Notes: generated by a model not told the origin, from the letters alone. A DNA stretch of 64,000 nucleotides from Flavobacterium cyclinae (GCF_021172145.1 NZ_CP089095.1:2356001-2420000), one strand, 5' to 3'; shown: positions 47,553 to 57,390, counted from the first letter of the stretch. Numbers and translations: made by a program.

Positions 47553-48823
47553 GTTGCCTTTGAATAAATATAAAAATTCCCTTTGGGTATTTTCCCTGTA
47601 CCATAAATATCAGTTGGAATAATACTAAAACCTAAACAATCTTCTTTTATCTCAATAGTTGAATTATTTTCCGCTAAAGCAACAGTGACCAAATACTCTC
47701 CAGGCATTAATTTTAAATCTGAAACTACAACTTTAAAACAAAAATTACTATCTGAACTATAAACTTTATCAACTATTTCATAGGATCTAATTGCAGTAAT
47801 TACGAAACCATTTATTGAAGAAATCACAATACTTGCCTTCAGATTACTATACATTTTTTCAATATTAATAAAAATTAAAAAAATTATAGTATCACCCATA
47901 ATTATACTATTAACATCTTGACGATTACCATTAGCATCTTGTGAAAATATTTCTACCTTTGAAATCTGTATTGAATATTCAACTTTTTCAAACTCTATAT
48001 AATTTTTAATGTTACTATTGAAAACATTATTCTTTAAATAGATTGTTATTGCTTCATCTATTTCTCCAAAATAACTAACTTTTCCATTCTGCATTACAAT
48101 TCCTTTGGTACACAAACTTTTAACCGCCGCCATATTATGACTAACGAATAGTACCGTTCTTCCTCCTTCTCTAGAAATATCTTGCATTTTACCAATAGCT
48201 TTCTTTTGAAACTCTACATCTCCTACTGCTAATACTTCGTCAACAACTAAAATTTCAGGTTCTAAAAATGCAGCTACTGCAAATGCCAAACGAACAGTCA
48301 TTCCGCTACTGTAACGCTTTGTTGGCGTGTCAATATAGCGTTCGCAACCACTAAAAGTAATGATTTCATCTAGTTTTGACGTGATTTCTTTTTTAGTCAT
48401 TCCTAAAATAGCACCATTCAAATATATGTTTTCTCTACCTGTTAACTCCGGATTAAAACCAGTTCCTACTTCCAATAAAGAAGCGATACGCCCTTTAGTT
48501 TTTATACTTCCAGTAGTAGGTGCAGTAACTTTAGATAGGATTTTTAACAAAGTAGATTTTCCTGCACCATTCTTTCCAATTATTCCTAATACCTCTCCAC
48601 GCTCAACTTCAAAATTGATATCTTGTAGTGCCCAAACATAGTCACTATCTCCTTTCTTAGTTCGGTCATTGGTTTCTCCAACTTTCAGATACGGATCTTC
48701 TTTTCCACGAACTTTATGCCACCATCGATTTAAATCGTGACTCAATGTGCCCGTCCCTACAACTCCTAATCGATATTGTTTGGAAACATTTTCTGCTTTT
48801 AATATGATATCTTTTTTACTCAT
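47534..48823 (-). CDS. wzt: Polysaccharide ABC transporter ATP-binding protein with Wzt C-terminal domain
   Basis: The 429-aa protein has an N-terminal stretch of ~55 residues, an ABC domain with Walker [16 protein letters not shown], signature [17 protein letters not shown] and Walker [13 protein letters not shown], and an extra beta-sandwich domain at about 270-429. Such Wzt_C domains bind the non-reducing end of an O-antigen or teichoic acid chain and couple termination to export. The partner permease is encoded upstream. A C-terminal domain of this size implies recognition of a specific modified chain end. Confidence 0.92.
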   Translation of the reverse strand: MSKKDIILKAENVSKQYRLGVVGTGTLSHDLNRWWHKVRGKEDPYLKVGETNDRTKKGDSDYVWALQDINFEVERGEVLGIIGKNGAGKSTLLKILSKVTAPTTGSIKTKGRIASLLEVGTGFNPELTGRENIYLNGAILGMTKKEITSKLDEIITFSGCERYIDTPTKRYSSGMTVRLAFAVAAFLEPEILVVDEVLAVGDVEFQKKAIGKMQDISREGGRTVLFVSHNMAAVKSLCTKGIVMQNGKVSYFGEIDEAITIYLKNNVFNSNIKNYIEFEKVEYSIQISKVEIFSQDANGNRQDVNSIIMGDTIIFLIFINIEKMYSNLKASIVISSINGFVITAIRSYEIVDKVYSSDSNFCFKVVVSDLKLMPGEYLVTVALAENNSTIEIKEDCLGFSIIPTDIYGTGKIPKGNFYIYSKATWELIK

Positions 48824-48978
48824 TTTTATTTTTAAAACCCAATCGCATTATTAGGAACACAGATTGAAGAAATCTTATAAATTTAAAAAATCTTTTATGT
48901 GTTTTCTTACTCTTTTAAAAGTAAACGTCCGAAACTTCAAACTTTATGCAACTTGGTGTAAAACCCATTACAACTTAA

Positions 48979-48994
48979 ATCCCGAAGCTTCGGG
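48979..48994. repeat. 16-bp palindrome TCCCGAAGCTTCGGGA
   Basis: A perfect palindrome lies in the gap between the wzm stop and the wzt start (48824-49077). An identical copy is at 62729-62744, and near copies reading TCCCGAAACTTCGGGA are at 50632-50647, 51037-51052, 60455-60470 and 62111-62126. Transcribed, it forms a 6-8 bp stem. Nothing else is recognised in this 254-bp gap. Confidence 0.75.
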
Positions 48995-49077
48995 ACAAAT
49001 TCAAAATTAACTTGAAAACCATTCACTCATCTTACATCCCCCATCTTCCAGCATCCATCATCGAACATCCATCACCA

Positions 49078-49947
49078 TTACACCGTATCAATAAAACTCT
49101 TTTCTGTTTTATTAAAAATCAATAATCCTACAAAAAATACAATGATAGTTACTACAACTATATAAAGTAATCCTGATGCAGAAATACTTCCTTCATGTAA
49201 TAACATATAACGAGCAGTTTCTATTACATAAGCCAATGGATTATATTCAATTAACCAACCAAAAGCAGGTAATTTATCTTTTAATAATGCCATAGGATAC
49301 ATGACTGCTGAAACATACATTAACAATTGCACCCCAAATCCAACTAAGAAACTTAAATCACGATACTTAGTAACCAAAGATGAAATTATCATTCCCAATC
49401 CTAAACCTAACATCCCCATTACGACAACTAAAATTGGGAAAAACAAGATAGACATTGTTAATTTGATTTCCATTCCTTGAGATACATAAAAAATATAAAA
49501 TATAACAAAAATTAAAAATTGAATACCAAATTTTACTAAATTAGATATCACAATCGACAATGGAACAATGAGTCTTGGAAAATACACTTTACCAAATATT
49601 GAAGCATTCTTTTTAAAAGTATCGGAAGTATCATTCAAACAAGAAGTAAAATAACTCCAAACCATAATTCCTGCTAAATTGAACAAAAATGGAGGAACAT
49701 TACCTGTAGAAATTCCTGCAACATTATTAAAAATAACTGTAAAAATAATAGACGTAAATAAAGGTTGGATAAGATACCATAATGGTCCTAAAACAGTTTG
49801 CTTGTATACTGTAACAATATCACGTTTTACAAACAAGAACAACAAATCACGATAACGCCAAACTTCTTTTAAATTAAGTGAAAAGAGTTTATTTTTTGGT
49901 GTAATTTCATATAACCATTCTTCCTTAGAATTACTTGATTGATGCAT
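49078..49947 (-). CDS. wzm: Polysaccharide ABC transporter permease (Wzm)
   Basis: The 289-aa protein is an ABC-2 type permease with about six membrane segments from residue 55 on. It has the typical start LKEVWRYRDLLFLFVKRDIVTVYKQTVLGPLWYLIQPL and the later VMYPMALLKDKLPAFGWLIEYNPLAYVIETAR. With Wzt it forms the inner membrane exporter of a lipid-linked O-antigen or capsule. A TAATTTTG -7 element lies 27 bases upstream (49975-49982). Confidence 0.93.
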   Translation of the reverse strand: MHQSSNSKEEWLYEITPKNKLFSLNLKEVWRYRDLLFLFVKRDIVTVYKQTVLGPLWYLIQPLFTSIIFTVIFNNVAGISTGNVPPFLFNLAGIMVWSYFTSCLNDTSDTFKKNASIFGKVYFPRLIVPLSIVISNLVKFGIQFLIFVIFYIFYVSQGMEIKLTMSILFFPILVVVMGMLGLGLGMIISSLVTKYRDLSFLVGFGVQLLMYVSAVMYPMALLKDKLPAFGWLIEYNPLAYVIETARYMLLHEGSISASGLLYIVVVTIIVFFVGLLIFNKTEKSFIDTV

Positions 49948-49974
49948 GATTAGGTTTCTTCATTGTTCAAGTTT

Positions 49975-49982
49975 CAAAATTA
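49975..49982 (-). promoter_or_regulatory. Possible -7 element of wzm
   Basis: The minus strand reads TAATTTTG, a full TAnnTTTG match, 27 bases before the start codon. A TTG lies only 12 bases further upstream, shorter than usual, so the -33 element is uncertain. Confidence 0.4.
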
Positions 49983-50137
49983 ACCATTTTTAAACAAGGA
50001 GCAAACTTTATTAAGTTAAGTATTAAAAAACAAAATCAAGTTCAAGAGCAAGTTCAAACTTAGCATGAATCAATTCTTAAAGAGAATCTTGTAAGCATGA
50101 TATACTCGACGGAGCTTAAACATATTTGTAACATTAA

Positions 50138-51119
50138 GTGAAACGCTCTGTGTATCTCTTTCAACGCAATCCACTTAAAATTAACTCCGTGAGCTCGGTG
50201 TAAAATGACACTTGTAACACCCCTATATTCCCCTCAAGGGGACAATTCCTTCTTAGAAATAAAGTAGTAATTAAACTTTAAAAATTATTTCAACTTCTTA
50301 AATTTGTGTTCAAAACAAGAGCAAGTTCAAGGGCAAGTACAAAAGTGAAACGCTCTGTGTATCTCTTTGAACGCAATCCAATTCAAATAAACTCCGTGCA
50401 ACTCGGTGTAAAATGACACTTGTAACACCCCTATATTCCCCTCAAGGGGACAATTCCTTCTTAGAAATAAAGTAGTAATTAAACTTTAAAAATTATTTCA
50501 ACTTCTTAAATTTGTGTTCAAAACAAGAGCAAATTCAAGGACAAGTACAAAAGTGAAACGCTCTGTGTATCTCTTTCAACGCAATCCACTTAAAATTAAC
50601 TCCGTGAGCTCAGTGTAAATTTTAACGTAAATCCCGAAACTTCGGGATTCAAATTTTTCGCAAAGTACGAAAAGATTATATTTAAAGATTACTTCAACTT
50701 CTTAAATCTGTGTTCCAAAACAAGAGCAAGTTCAAGGGCAAGTACAAAAGTGAAACGCTCTGTGTATCTCATTGAACGCAATCCACTTCAAATAAACTCC
50801 GTGTAACTCGGTGTAAAACAACACTTGTAACACCCCTATATTCCCCTCAATGGGACAATTCCTTCTTAGAAATAAAGTAGTAATTAAACTTTAAAAATTA
50901 TTTCAACTTCTTAAATCTGTGTTTAAAACAAGAGCAAGTTCAAGGACAAGTACAAAAGTGAAACGCTCTGTGTATCTCTTTCAACGCAATCCACTTAAAA
51001 TTAACTCCGTGAGCTCGGTGTAAATTTTAACGCAAATCCCGAAACTTCGGGAATCAAGTTTTTCGCGAAGAACAAAAGATTATATTTAAAGATTACTTCA
51101 ATTTCTTAAATCTGTGTTC
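50138..51119. repeat. Array of five ~205-bp tandem repeats
   Basis: Units begin with GTGAAACGCTCTGTGTATCT at 50138, 50345, 50554, 50750 and 50958 (spacing 207, 209, 196, 208). All share the core through CTCCGTG.. and CTCGGTGTAAA and end with CTTAAAT(c/t)TGTGTTC. Two alternative middle parts occur: type A (units 1, 2, 4) with ACACCCCTATATTCCCCTCA, and type B (units 3, 5) with the TCCCGAAACTTCGGGA palindrome. No gene is visible between wzm and the phosphatase gene (49948-51198). Confidence 0.9.
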
Positions 51120-51164
51120 CTAAAAACATAAGAAATGATTTTATTTCATTTGAAATGATTTTTG

Positions 51165-51172
51165 TACTTTTG
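51165..51172 (+). promoter_or_regulatory. Possible -7 element of the CpsB-like phosphatase gene
   Basis: TACTTTTG matches TAnnTTTG fully, 26 bases before the ATG at 51199. A TTG lies only 12 bases upstream, so the -33 element is doubtful. Confidence 0.4.
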
Positions 51173-51198
51173 AAACGAAAATATATAACCCAAAGAAA

Positions 51199-51948
51199 AT
51201 GTTTTGGATTCCTAAGAAAAAAGTTTTTTGGAAAGATTTATGGAAAGATGGATGTATTGATATACATAACCATTTACTTTGGGGTATTGATGACGGGTCA
51301 AAATCTTTAGAAGAAACAATAGCGTTATGCAATGGACTACAAGAATTAGGAATTACAAAAGCAATTGCTACACCTCATACATATCCGGGACTTTGGAATA
51401 ATTCGGCTTTAGATATAAACGAAGCATACAACGTTTATAAAAATTGCAAAACAACTGATTTTATTATTGGAGTTGCTAGTGAATATTTAGCAGAAAGTTA
51501 TTTAGAACAAGAAATCCAGCAAAATAGTATTTTAACACTTCCTGGAAACCATATTTTAATAGAGTTTTCAATGCTTTTCCCACCTTCTGACCGCATAATG
51601 GAGTCGCTTTTTCAACTAAAACTCAAAGGTTACAAATTAATATTAGCGCATCCAGAACGTTATTTATATTGGAAAGATAATCTACAAAATTTTGAACAAT
51701 TAAAAACCTTTGATTTATATTTTCAAATCAACAGCCTTTCGCTTTTAGGATATTATGGATCCGATGTAAAAAAATTGAGTATCCAATTATTAGAAGCTAA
51801 TATGTATGATTTTGTAGGTACAGATACTCATAGAATTGAAAACATCAATTTTATGAAAAACAATCCGTTACCACTCCAAAAAAGTCACTTAAAGGAACTT
51901 GAATTGATAATAGAAGGGAATCAAATATTTGATATTACCTCTTTTTAA
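51199..51948 (+). CDS. CpsB/YwqE-type PHP tyrosine phosphatase
   Basis: The 249-aa protein has the PHP metal-site motifs DIHNHLLWGIDDGSKS near residue 22, IATPHTYPG, LAHPERYLYW and FVGTDTHRIEN. CpsB/YwqE enzymes are manganese-dependent protein-tyrosine phosphatases that remove phosphate from the tyrosine cluster of Wzc/CpsD-type kinases and so control chain length and export. The gene converges on wzc and its last 14 bases overlap the end of wzc on the other strand. Confidence 0.9.
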   Translation: MFWIPKKKVFWKDLWKDGCIDIHNHLLWGIDDGSKSLEETIALCNGLQELGITKAIATPHTYPGLWNNSALDINEAYNVYKNCKTTDFIIGVASEYLAESYLEQEIQQNSILTLPGNHILIEFSMLFPPSDRIMESLFQLKLKGYKLILAHPERYLYWKDNLQNFEQLKTFDLYFQINSLSLLGYYGSDVKKLSIQLLEANMYDFVGTDTHRIENINFMKNNPLPLQKSHLKELELIIEGNQIFDITSF

Positions 51949-54319
51949 CAATTTGCTTTACAAAAGACTTTATTTTTTCAAATCGCGACAAATACTTAGG
52001 ATTGACCCCATAGCCATAGCCATATCCATAATTATACTGATACGAATATGCATAGCCCTTACCATATCCTTCGTTTTGACCTACATTATTAAATACAATA
52101 AAAGGATTAGCAATTTTGGATTGGTCCTTCAAATCAGTGATGTATGACATCAATTGTTTATCCGTATAATTGGCTTTTATTAAATACAATACAATATCAG
52201 CATATTTCGATATAATAGTAGTATCTGCCACCAACAATGTAGGAGCGGTATCAACTAAAACATAATCGTATTTTGTTCTTAATTCTTCTAACAACTGCCC
52301 TAATTTTCCATTTGAAAGAATTTCAGTAGGATTAGGCGGTATAACACCTGAATAAATTACATCTAAAGAAATATCATTTATCGCTTCCTGAACTATACAA
52401 GAATGGGTAGCGATTTCAGAATTTACTAATAAGTCAACTAAACCTAGCTTAGCTTTTTTAGAATTCAGTGCTTTATGCAATTGAGGATTACGTAAATCGG
52501 TACCCACTAAAATCACTTTTTTCCCTAAAGCAGCTAATGACAAAGCTAAATTGGTAGCTACAAAGGTTTTCCCTTCTCCTTTGATGGTAGAAGCGGTATA
52601 TATAATTGGAGATTTTGTAAGTTGTACAGGAAAAACAAAATCTAGATTTGCTACTAATATTCGGAACGATTCAGATAAAACAGTGTGCTCATTTTTATGT
52701 ACGATTTTACTATTTGACTCAATAAAGGGAATTTCCGCCAGAATAGGCACTGTAGGGAGTCCTCGCTGAATCATTTCTTTAGTATGAATCTTGGTATCAA
52801 ATAAATAATAAACAAAAAGAATTCCAAAAGGAATTAACAAACCTAATGAGAATGCTAATAAAAAGGCCACACCTCGTTTGGGAGAAAGCGGGTTTTTATC
52901 AGCTATAGCTTCATCGACTATTTTTATAGAAGGATTAACAATGGCTAAATTGATACTTGCCTCTTCTCTTTTTTGCAACAGCAATAAATAAAGGGTTTCC
53001 TTGATTTTTTGTTGACGCTCAATCGCACGAATCGTTTTTTCTTGATACGGAATGGCAGCGTATTGATTTTCTTGTTGTGCTTTTATTTGCTCTATGGATT
53101 GTATATTGGTTGCTAATACTTTTTGATAAGCCAATAACGAATATTTTATTGAACTCTTTAAATTTTGTTGAATCGCTAATAGTTTCCCCACACTAGGATG
53201 CTTTTCCCCTCCATTAGTAATGGTTTTCTGAGCTTCTAAAACGACTTTGTTGTATTCTTCAATTAGACTATTCACCTTCATCTCTTCTAAACCAATATTG
53301 GCAGGTAAAAGTTCATTATCTTTAACTTCTCTCAAAGCTGCAATAATGATTTCACTTAACATAGACTGTGTTTTTGCTTTTTCATATTGAGAGAAAGATT
53401 CAGTCTTAGTCGCCAACAAAGTTCCGGCATCCCCTTCTAAAAAAGAAAGTTTTTGGTCGCGTTTGTAATTGGCCTTATTTAATTCAATCGTATCCAATTC
53501 TTTGAATAAATACTCGAAACGTGAATTCACAAAATCAATCGTTTTTTTGAAAACACGTTGACGATCCTCTCTACCATCCCGATCAAATACTTCATTTAAC
53601 GTATTGAGAATAGCATTATTTTTTTCAATAAGTGGTCCTTTTGTAGAAATTGCTAAAAGTTCGCTTTCTTCCCCTACTAAATTCACATCTATATTAGCTT
53701 TTAAACGAACTACTGCATCTTCAAACGAAGATTTCTTTACTTGTAATGTTCTTTTGTTTTTGTGAAGCACAATAGGTGCATTCACTTTCATTGCTATATT
53801 ATCCACATCATATACTACGCCATAGGAACGTTTTTTCCCATCTTCATTCCAAACATATCCTTTCGAATCATAGTTTATGTTCCAGAAACCTGAAAACTCA
53901 TCTACCTTTTGTTGGTCACCTATCCATTCAATGCTAGGTATTGTGTTCCCATATTCTTCCGCTATACGAATTTTACCTTCCGAGAAAAATTGATTGTACA
54001 ATTGCAATTCATGAACCACCTGACCTATTAAGCGATTGGATTTGATAATTTCTTTTTCATTTTCAATATTAATTTTACTTCGCATGAAAAAATTGACTCC
54101 ACTTGTCGGCATCTTAAAATCGGAGTTAGAATCATCCAATAATTTGATAATCGTTTTGGACTGATACACATTACTTTGATACCTCAAATACAAACTAACC
54201 CCCATAAAGGCAATAACAATCCCAATTACAAACCAGTACCAAAAAGGTAAATACTTAAAAATTTCTTGTTTTAAATCAAACGATACTTGTTGGTTTTCAT
54301 GCGAAGTAGATGCATCCAT
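51935..54319 (-). CDS. wzc: Wzc-type polysaccharide co-polymerase / tyrosine autokinase
   Basis: The 794-aa protein has a membrane segment at about 30-50, a Wzz-type periplasmic region with long coiled coils (about 260-470), a second membrane segment near 490-510 and a cytosolic BY-kinase domain. Walker A is ASTIKGEGKTFVATNLA, Walker A' VILVGTDLRNPQLH and Walker B YDYVLVDTAP. The C-terminal tail is tyrosine-rich (GYGKGYAYSYQYNYGYGYG), the expected autophosphorylation cluster. It controls polymer length and links synthesis to the Wza pore. It lies 11 bases downstream of wza. Confidence 0.94.
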   Translation of the reverse strand: MDASTSHENQQVSFDLKQEIFKYLPFWYWFVIGIVIAFMGVSLYLRYQSNVYQSKTIIKLLDDSNSDFKMPTSGVNFFMRSKINIENEKEIIKSNRLIGQVVHELQLYNQFFSEGKIRIAEEYGNTIPSIEWIGDQQKVDEFSGFWNINYDSKGYVWNEDGKKRSYGVVYDVDNIAMKVNAPIVLHKNKRTLQVKKSSFEDAVVRLKANIDVNLVGEESELLAISTKGPLIEKNNAILNTLNEVFDRDGREDRQRVFKKTIDFVNSRFEYLFKELDTIELNKANYKRDQKLSFLEGDAGTLLATKTESFSQYEKAKTQSMLSEIIIAALREVKDNELLPANIGLEEMKVNSLIEEYNKVVLEAQKTITNGGEKHPSVGKLLAIQQNLKSSIKYSLLAYQKVLATNIQSIEQIKAQQENQYAAIPYQEKTIRAIERQQKIKETLYLLLLQKREEASINLAIVNPSIKIVDEAIADKNPLSPKRGVAFLLAFSLGLLIPFGILFVYYLFDTKIHTKEMIQRGLPTVPILAEIPFIESNSKIVHKNEHTVLSESFRILVANLDFVFPVQLTKSPIIYTASTIKGEGKTFVATNLALSLAALGKKVILVGTDLRNPQLHKALNSKKAKLGLVDLLVNSEIATHSCIVQEAINDISLDVIYSGVIPPNPTEILSNGKLGQLLEELRTKYDYVLVDTAPTLLVADTTIISKYADIVLYLIKANYTDKQLMSYITDLKDQSKIANPFIVFNNVGQNEGYGKGYAYSYQYNYGYGYGYGVNPKYLSRFEKIKSFVKQIVKKR

Positions 54320-54330
54320 AAGCGAATAAA

Positions 54331-55104
54331 TTAAAGGCTTCTAATAATTAAAAAGGAAGATAAAATAACGGAAATAGTACCTAGTAAAGTACCTGCATTA
54401 CCAATGATACCGGCAGATTTTACTTTTGCAGTATTCGGATCTACTACAATTACATCATTGGGTTTGATAAAGTAAAAAGGAGAATTCATCCAATCTTTTT
54501 GGGTCAAATCAATTTCACCCACCAATTGCTGATTATTTTCCATACGAACGACTTTGATATTTTTACGCACCCCTGTGATATTTAAGTCGCCAGCTAATCC
54601 TAATGCTTGCAAAATTGTTAAATTATTTTCATAAAAAGTATAGGTTCCAGGACTTCGTACTTCTCCTAAGATGGTGACTTTAGCATTTACAATACGACAA
54701 ACCACTACGGGATTTTTAAGTAATTGTTTCTCTGTTAACTCCTTTTGAATTTTCTCTTCAATTTGAGTATAAGTCAGTCCTTTAACCAGAATAGTTCCTA
54801 ACACCGGAATATTGATTTCGCCTTCATTAGACACCAAATATCCTTGCAATAACAACTGAGCACCATTTATATTTTGTTGCGCCCCAATTACAGGAGATAA
54901 ATTGTACGGCAATGCCAATTCCATATCTTCAGCCGTAATTTTGACACTTAAAATATCATTCGGTTGCACAATGACATCTGACCATTGAAAATTAGCACTA
55001 TCACTAGCTTTTAAATCATTTAAATAGAGTATTTCTTTTTTTGAAACACAAGAAGTTAACATTACAACACATGCCACTAGTACTAGTACTATCTTTTTTT
55101 TCAT
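54331..55104 (-). CDS. wza: Wza-type polysaccharide export lipoprotein
   Basis: The 257-aa protein has a lipoprotein signal with the lipobox near LTSCVSKK (Cys19), a poly-export domain (VIVQPNDILSVKITAED, then LQGYLVSNEGEINIPVLGTI), an SLBB-like part (VTILGEVRSPGTYTFYENNLTILQALGLAGD) and a C-terminal hydrophobic helix (about 233-255). It forms the outer membrane channel for the polysaccharide together with Wzc. A strong promoter precedes it, so wza-wzc form a transcription unit. Confidence 0.92.
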   Translation of the reverse strand: MKKKIVLVLVACVVMLTSCVSKKEILYLNDLKASDSANFQWSDVIVQPNDILSVKITAEDMELALPYNLSPVIGAQQNINGAQLLLQGYLVSNEGEINIPVLGTILVKGLTYTQIEEKIQKELTEKQLLKNPVVVCRIVNAKVTILGEVRSPGTYTFYENNLTILQALGLAGDLNITGVRKNIKVVRMENNQQLVGEIDLTQKDWMNSPFYFIKPNDVIVVDPNTAKVKSAGIIGNAGTLLGTISVILSSFLIIRSL

Positions 55105-55123
55105 TATAACTGAATTAAGTTGA

Positions 55124-55153
55124 CAAAACTATCAAATCTATTTTGGATTTCAA
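55124..55153 (-). promoter_or_regulatory. Promoter of wza-wzc
   Basis: On the minus strand TTG (55151-55153) is followed after 19 bases by TAGTTTTG (55124-55131), a full match to the Bacteroidota pattern. The wza start codon at 55104 lies 19 bases further on. A second TAnnTTTG (TAGATTTG) overlaps the spacer. Confidence 0.6.
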
Positions 55154-55192
55154 AATGAAGACATCATAAAAAATATAATACTGGACCTATTC

Positions 55193-56347
55193 CTATAATT
55201 CATTAGAATTATTTAAAAACAAGTCTGCTACTACTTTTTGAATCCTATCTCGTTCCATGTCCGTTAAATTGGATCCTGAAGGCAAACACAATCCTTTTTC
55301 AAAAAGAGATGCTGCAATTTGAGTTCCATAATAAGGACAGTTAGCAAAAACGGGTTGCAAATGCATTGGCTTCCACAAAGGTCTTGATTCAATATTCTCC
55401 TTTTCAAAAAGCAAACGAAGCTGTTCTCGGGTAATGCCATTCGTTTTACTTTCCTCTACAATAATAGCAGACAACCAATAATTGGCATACGATTCAGAAG
55501 TAGCTTGAAAAACAGTAACTCCTTCTATATTTTTAAAAATATCCAGATAAAAAGCATGCATAGCACGACGAGCTTGCACATGATTCTCCAAAACTTCCAT
55601 TTGTCCTCTTCCAATTCCGGCACAAACATTACTCATTCTATAATTGTATCCAATCTCAGAATGTTGGTAATGTGGTGCTTGATCTCTAGCTTGAGTTGCC
55701 CAAAAAACTACTTTTTCTTTTATCTTAGAATCCTTCGCCACAAGAGCACCTCCACCAGAGGTTGTAATTATTTTATTACCATTGAAGGATAAAATTCCTA
55801 TATCGCCTATAGTTCCACATTTTTGTTGCTGATAAGAACTCCCTAAAGCTTCTGCACTATCTTCTATAATTGGAATTTCATATTTTTTAGAAATGGCTTG
55901 AATGGCTTCCACTTGAAAAGGAACACCATACAGATGCACAGCAACAATTGCTTTTGGTTTTTTACCCAAACGAATACGATCTTGTATAGCGTTTTCTAAA
56001 GCAATTGGACACAAATTCCAGGTGGTAGTCTCACTATCTATAAAAACAGGGGTAGCGCCTAAATAAACTATAGGATTCGCAGAAGCAGAAAAAGTCATAC
56101 TCTGACAAATAACTTCATCTCCAGCTTGCACCCCTAAAACCAGTAAAGCTAAGTGAAGTGCTGCCGTACCCGAACTTAAAGCAGCAACATGACATTGACC
56201 TCCTAAATAACGTTCCAAATCCTGTTCAAATCCAGAAACATTAGGTCCTAATGGAGCAATCCAATTGGTATCAAAAGCTTCTTGCACGTATTTTTGTTCC
56301 CCTCCACCCATATGCGGGGATGACAACCATATTTTAGTAGAATTCAT
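55193..56347 (-). CDS. DegT/DnrJ/EryC1-family PLP-dependent sugar aminotransferase (PglE/EpsN-like)
   Basis: The 384-aa protein begins KIWLSSPHMGGGEQKYVQEAF and has ALSSGTAALHLAL, VICQSMTFSASANPIVYLG, VHLYGVPF, IIEDSAEALGSSY and SFNGNKIITTSGGG with the PLP-binding lysine. Such enzymes aminate 4-keto (or 3-keto) UDP-sugars, for example to UDP-4-amino sugars that lead to bacillosamine. No dehydratase or acetyltransferase gene of that pathway is adjacent, but a truncated PglC-like transferase lies upstream. A TATATTTG -7 box is 19 bases before the start. Confidence 0.9.
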   Translation of the reverse strand: MNSTKIWLSSPHMGGGEQKYVQEAFDTNWIAPLGPNVSGFEQDLERYLGGQCHVAALSSGTAALHLALLVLGVQAGDEVICQSMTFSASANPIVYLGATPVFIDSETTTWNLCPIALENAIQDRIRLGKKPKAIVAVHLYGVPFQVEAIQAISKKYEIPIIEDSAEALGSSYQQQKCGTIGDIGILSFNGNKIITTSGGGALVAKDSKIKEKVVFWATQARDQAPHYQHSEIGYNYRMSNVCAGIGRGQMEVLENHVQARRAMHAFYLDIFKNIEGVTVFQATSESYANYWLSAIIVEESKTNGITREQLRLLFEKENIESRPLWKPMHLQPVFANCPYYGTQIAASLFEKGLCLPSGSNLTDMERDRIQKVVADLFLNNSNEL

Positions 56348-56366
56348 ATCTAATTATTAATTTTAG

Positions 56367-56374
56367 CAAATATA
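56367..56374 (-). promoter_or_regulatory. Possible -7 element of the aminotransferase gene
   Basis: The minus strand reads TATATTTG, a full TAnnTTTG match 19 bases before the start codon. No TTG is found at the usual distance. Confidence 0.4.
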
Positions 56375-56607
56375 GTATTTTCTAATTGAATTTATGAATG
56401 TTTGAAGTTAGTAAAACAACCCAAATATTGCTACAATTTTAAAATTAAAAGTTCGATGCTCGTAAAATGAATTTCAAACACGAATTACTCGAATTGGCAA
56501 GAATATCTATAATAATAAAGGTTGGATTTTTTACTAGAATTTGTTTTTTTTTATGAAAAATGAAATAAATTAACGAATAGCACGAATTGGTACAAATTCT
56601 CCATCTA

Positions 56608-57108
56608 TTAATGCGTACACTTTTTCTTTCTATCTTCTATTTTTTGGATAAGGGCATCAACATCTAGAGGAAGATTTAAAAAGGTAGTAGCTAGGATAAT
56701 CAGATTCAATTTTAGAGAACGGTTGTAAAGATACCATATATTTATTCGAACTTTATCAGGCCAAATAACCGTATCATTATAACTTAGAGCGTCCTCTTGT
56801 TTAGCAAGTAACTGTTCTTCGTTTTTATATTTTAGAGAAGCCAAACCCGTAATCCCAGGTTTTACTTGCAAAAGAAAACGATCAGCACCTTTCAATTGAT
56901 CAGCATATCCCGGCACATCAGGTCTTGGCCCAATTAACACCATATCTCCTTTAATCAAATTATAGAGCTGTGGCAGTTCATCAAGTTTAGTACGTCTAAG
57001 AAAACGCCCAAAAGAAGTTGGTTTAACCCCATCTTTTGGAATACTTCTGAATTTATAAAGAACAAAGGGAACCCCATTCTTACCAATACGCACTTGCTTA
57101 AACAACAT
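56608..57108 (-). pseudogene. Bacterial sugar transferase (PglC/WcaJ-like), N-terminally truncated
   Basis: The 166-aa frame holds the catalytic core of an initiating sugar transferase: QVRIGKNGVPFVLYKFRS, the catalytic pair in TKLDELPQLYN, and LIGPRPDVPGY. It starts at MLFKQVRIG, about 35-40 residues later than family members such as the one at 4504-5889. The re-entrant membrane helix and the conserved arginine/aspartate-containing start are missing, and an in-frame stop lies a few codons upstream. It is therefore probably inactive, although a functional short form cannot be excluded. It lies upstream of the PglE-like aminotransferase, as expected for a pgl-like cluster that has lost parts. 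Confidence 0.6.
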
Positions 57109-57390
57109 AACATTGATTTGAAATCAAAAATACAAAAAAGTAAGGTAAAGAGCTTGTTTATTTTGAGTATTTATAACAATTTTAGGTCGTACTTTATAGT
57201 TGTTATTAATTAGTGGTCGATGGTCAATTTCAACTAAGGGTTGGAAAAGATATCATAGGGTCAATACTGCTGTAGTAATTTGATTTTAGAATTTTCAGTT
57301 GAATTTGGTGTTTAACCACTAGGGGCACAAGAAAGACACTAAGGGCGCTAATTTATGTGTTTATTTTTATGTATTTCAGTTGCATTATGT

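Noticed and set aside
50138..51119. CRISPR array
   Set aside because: Units are ~200 bp with shared middles, there are no short unique spacers, and no cas genes are present.
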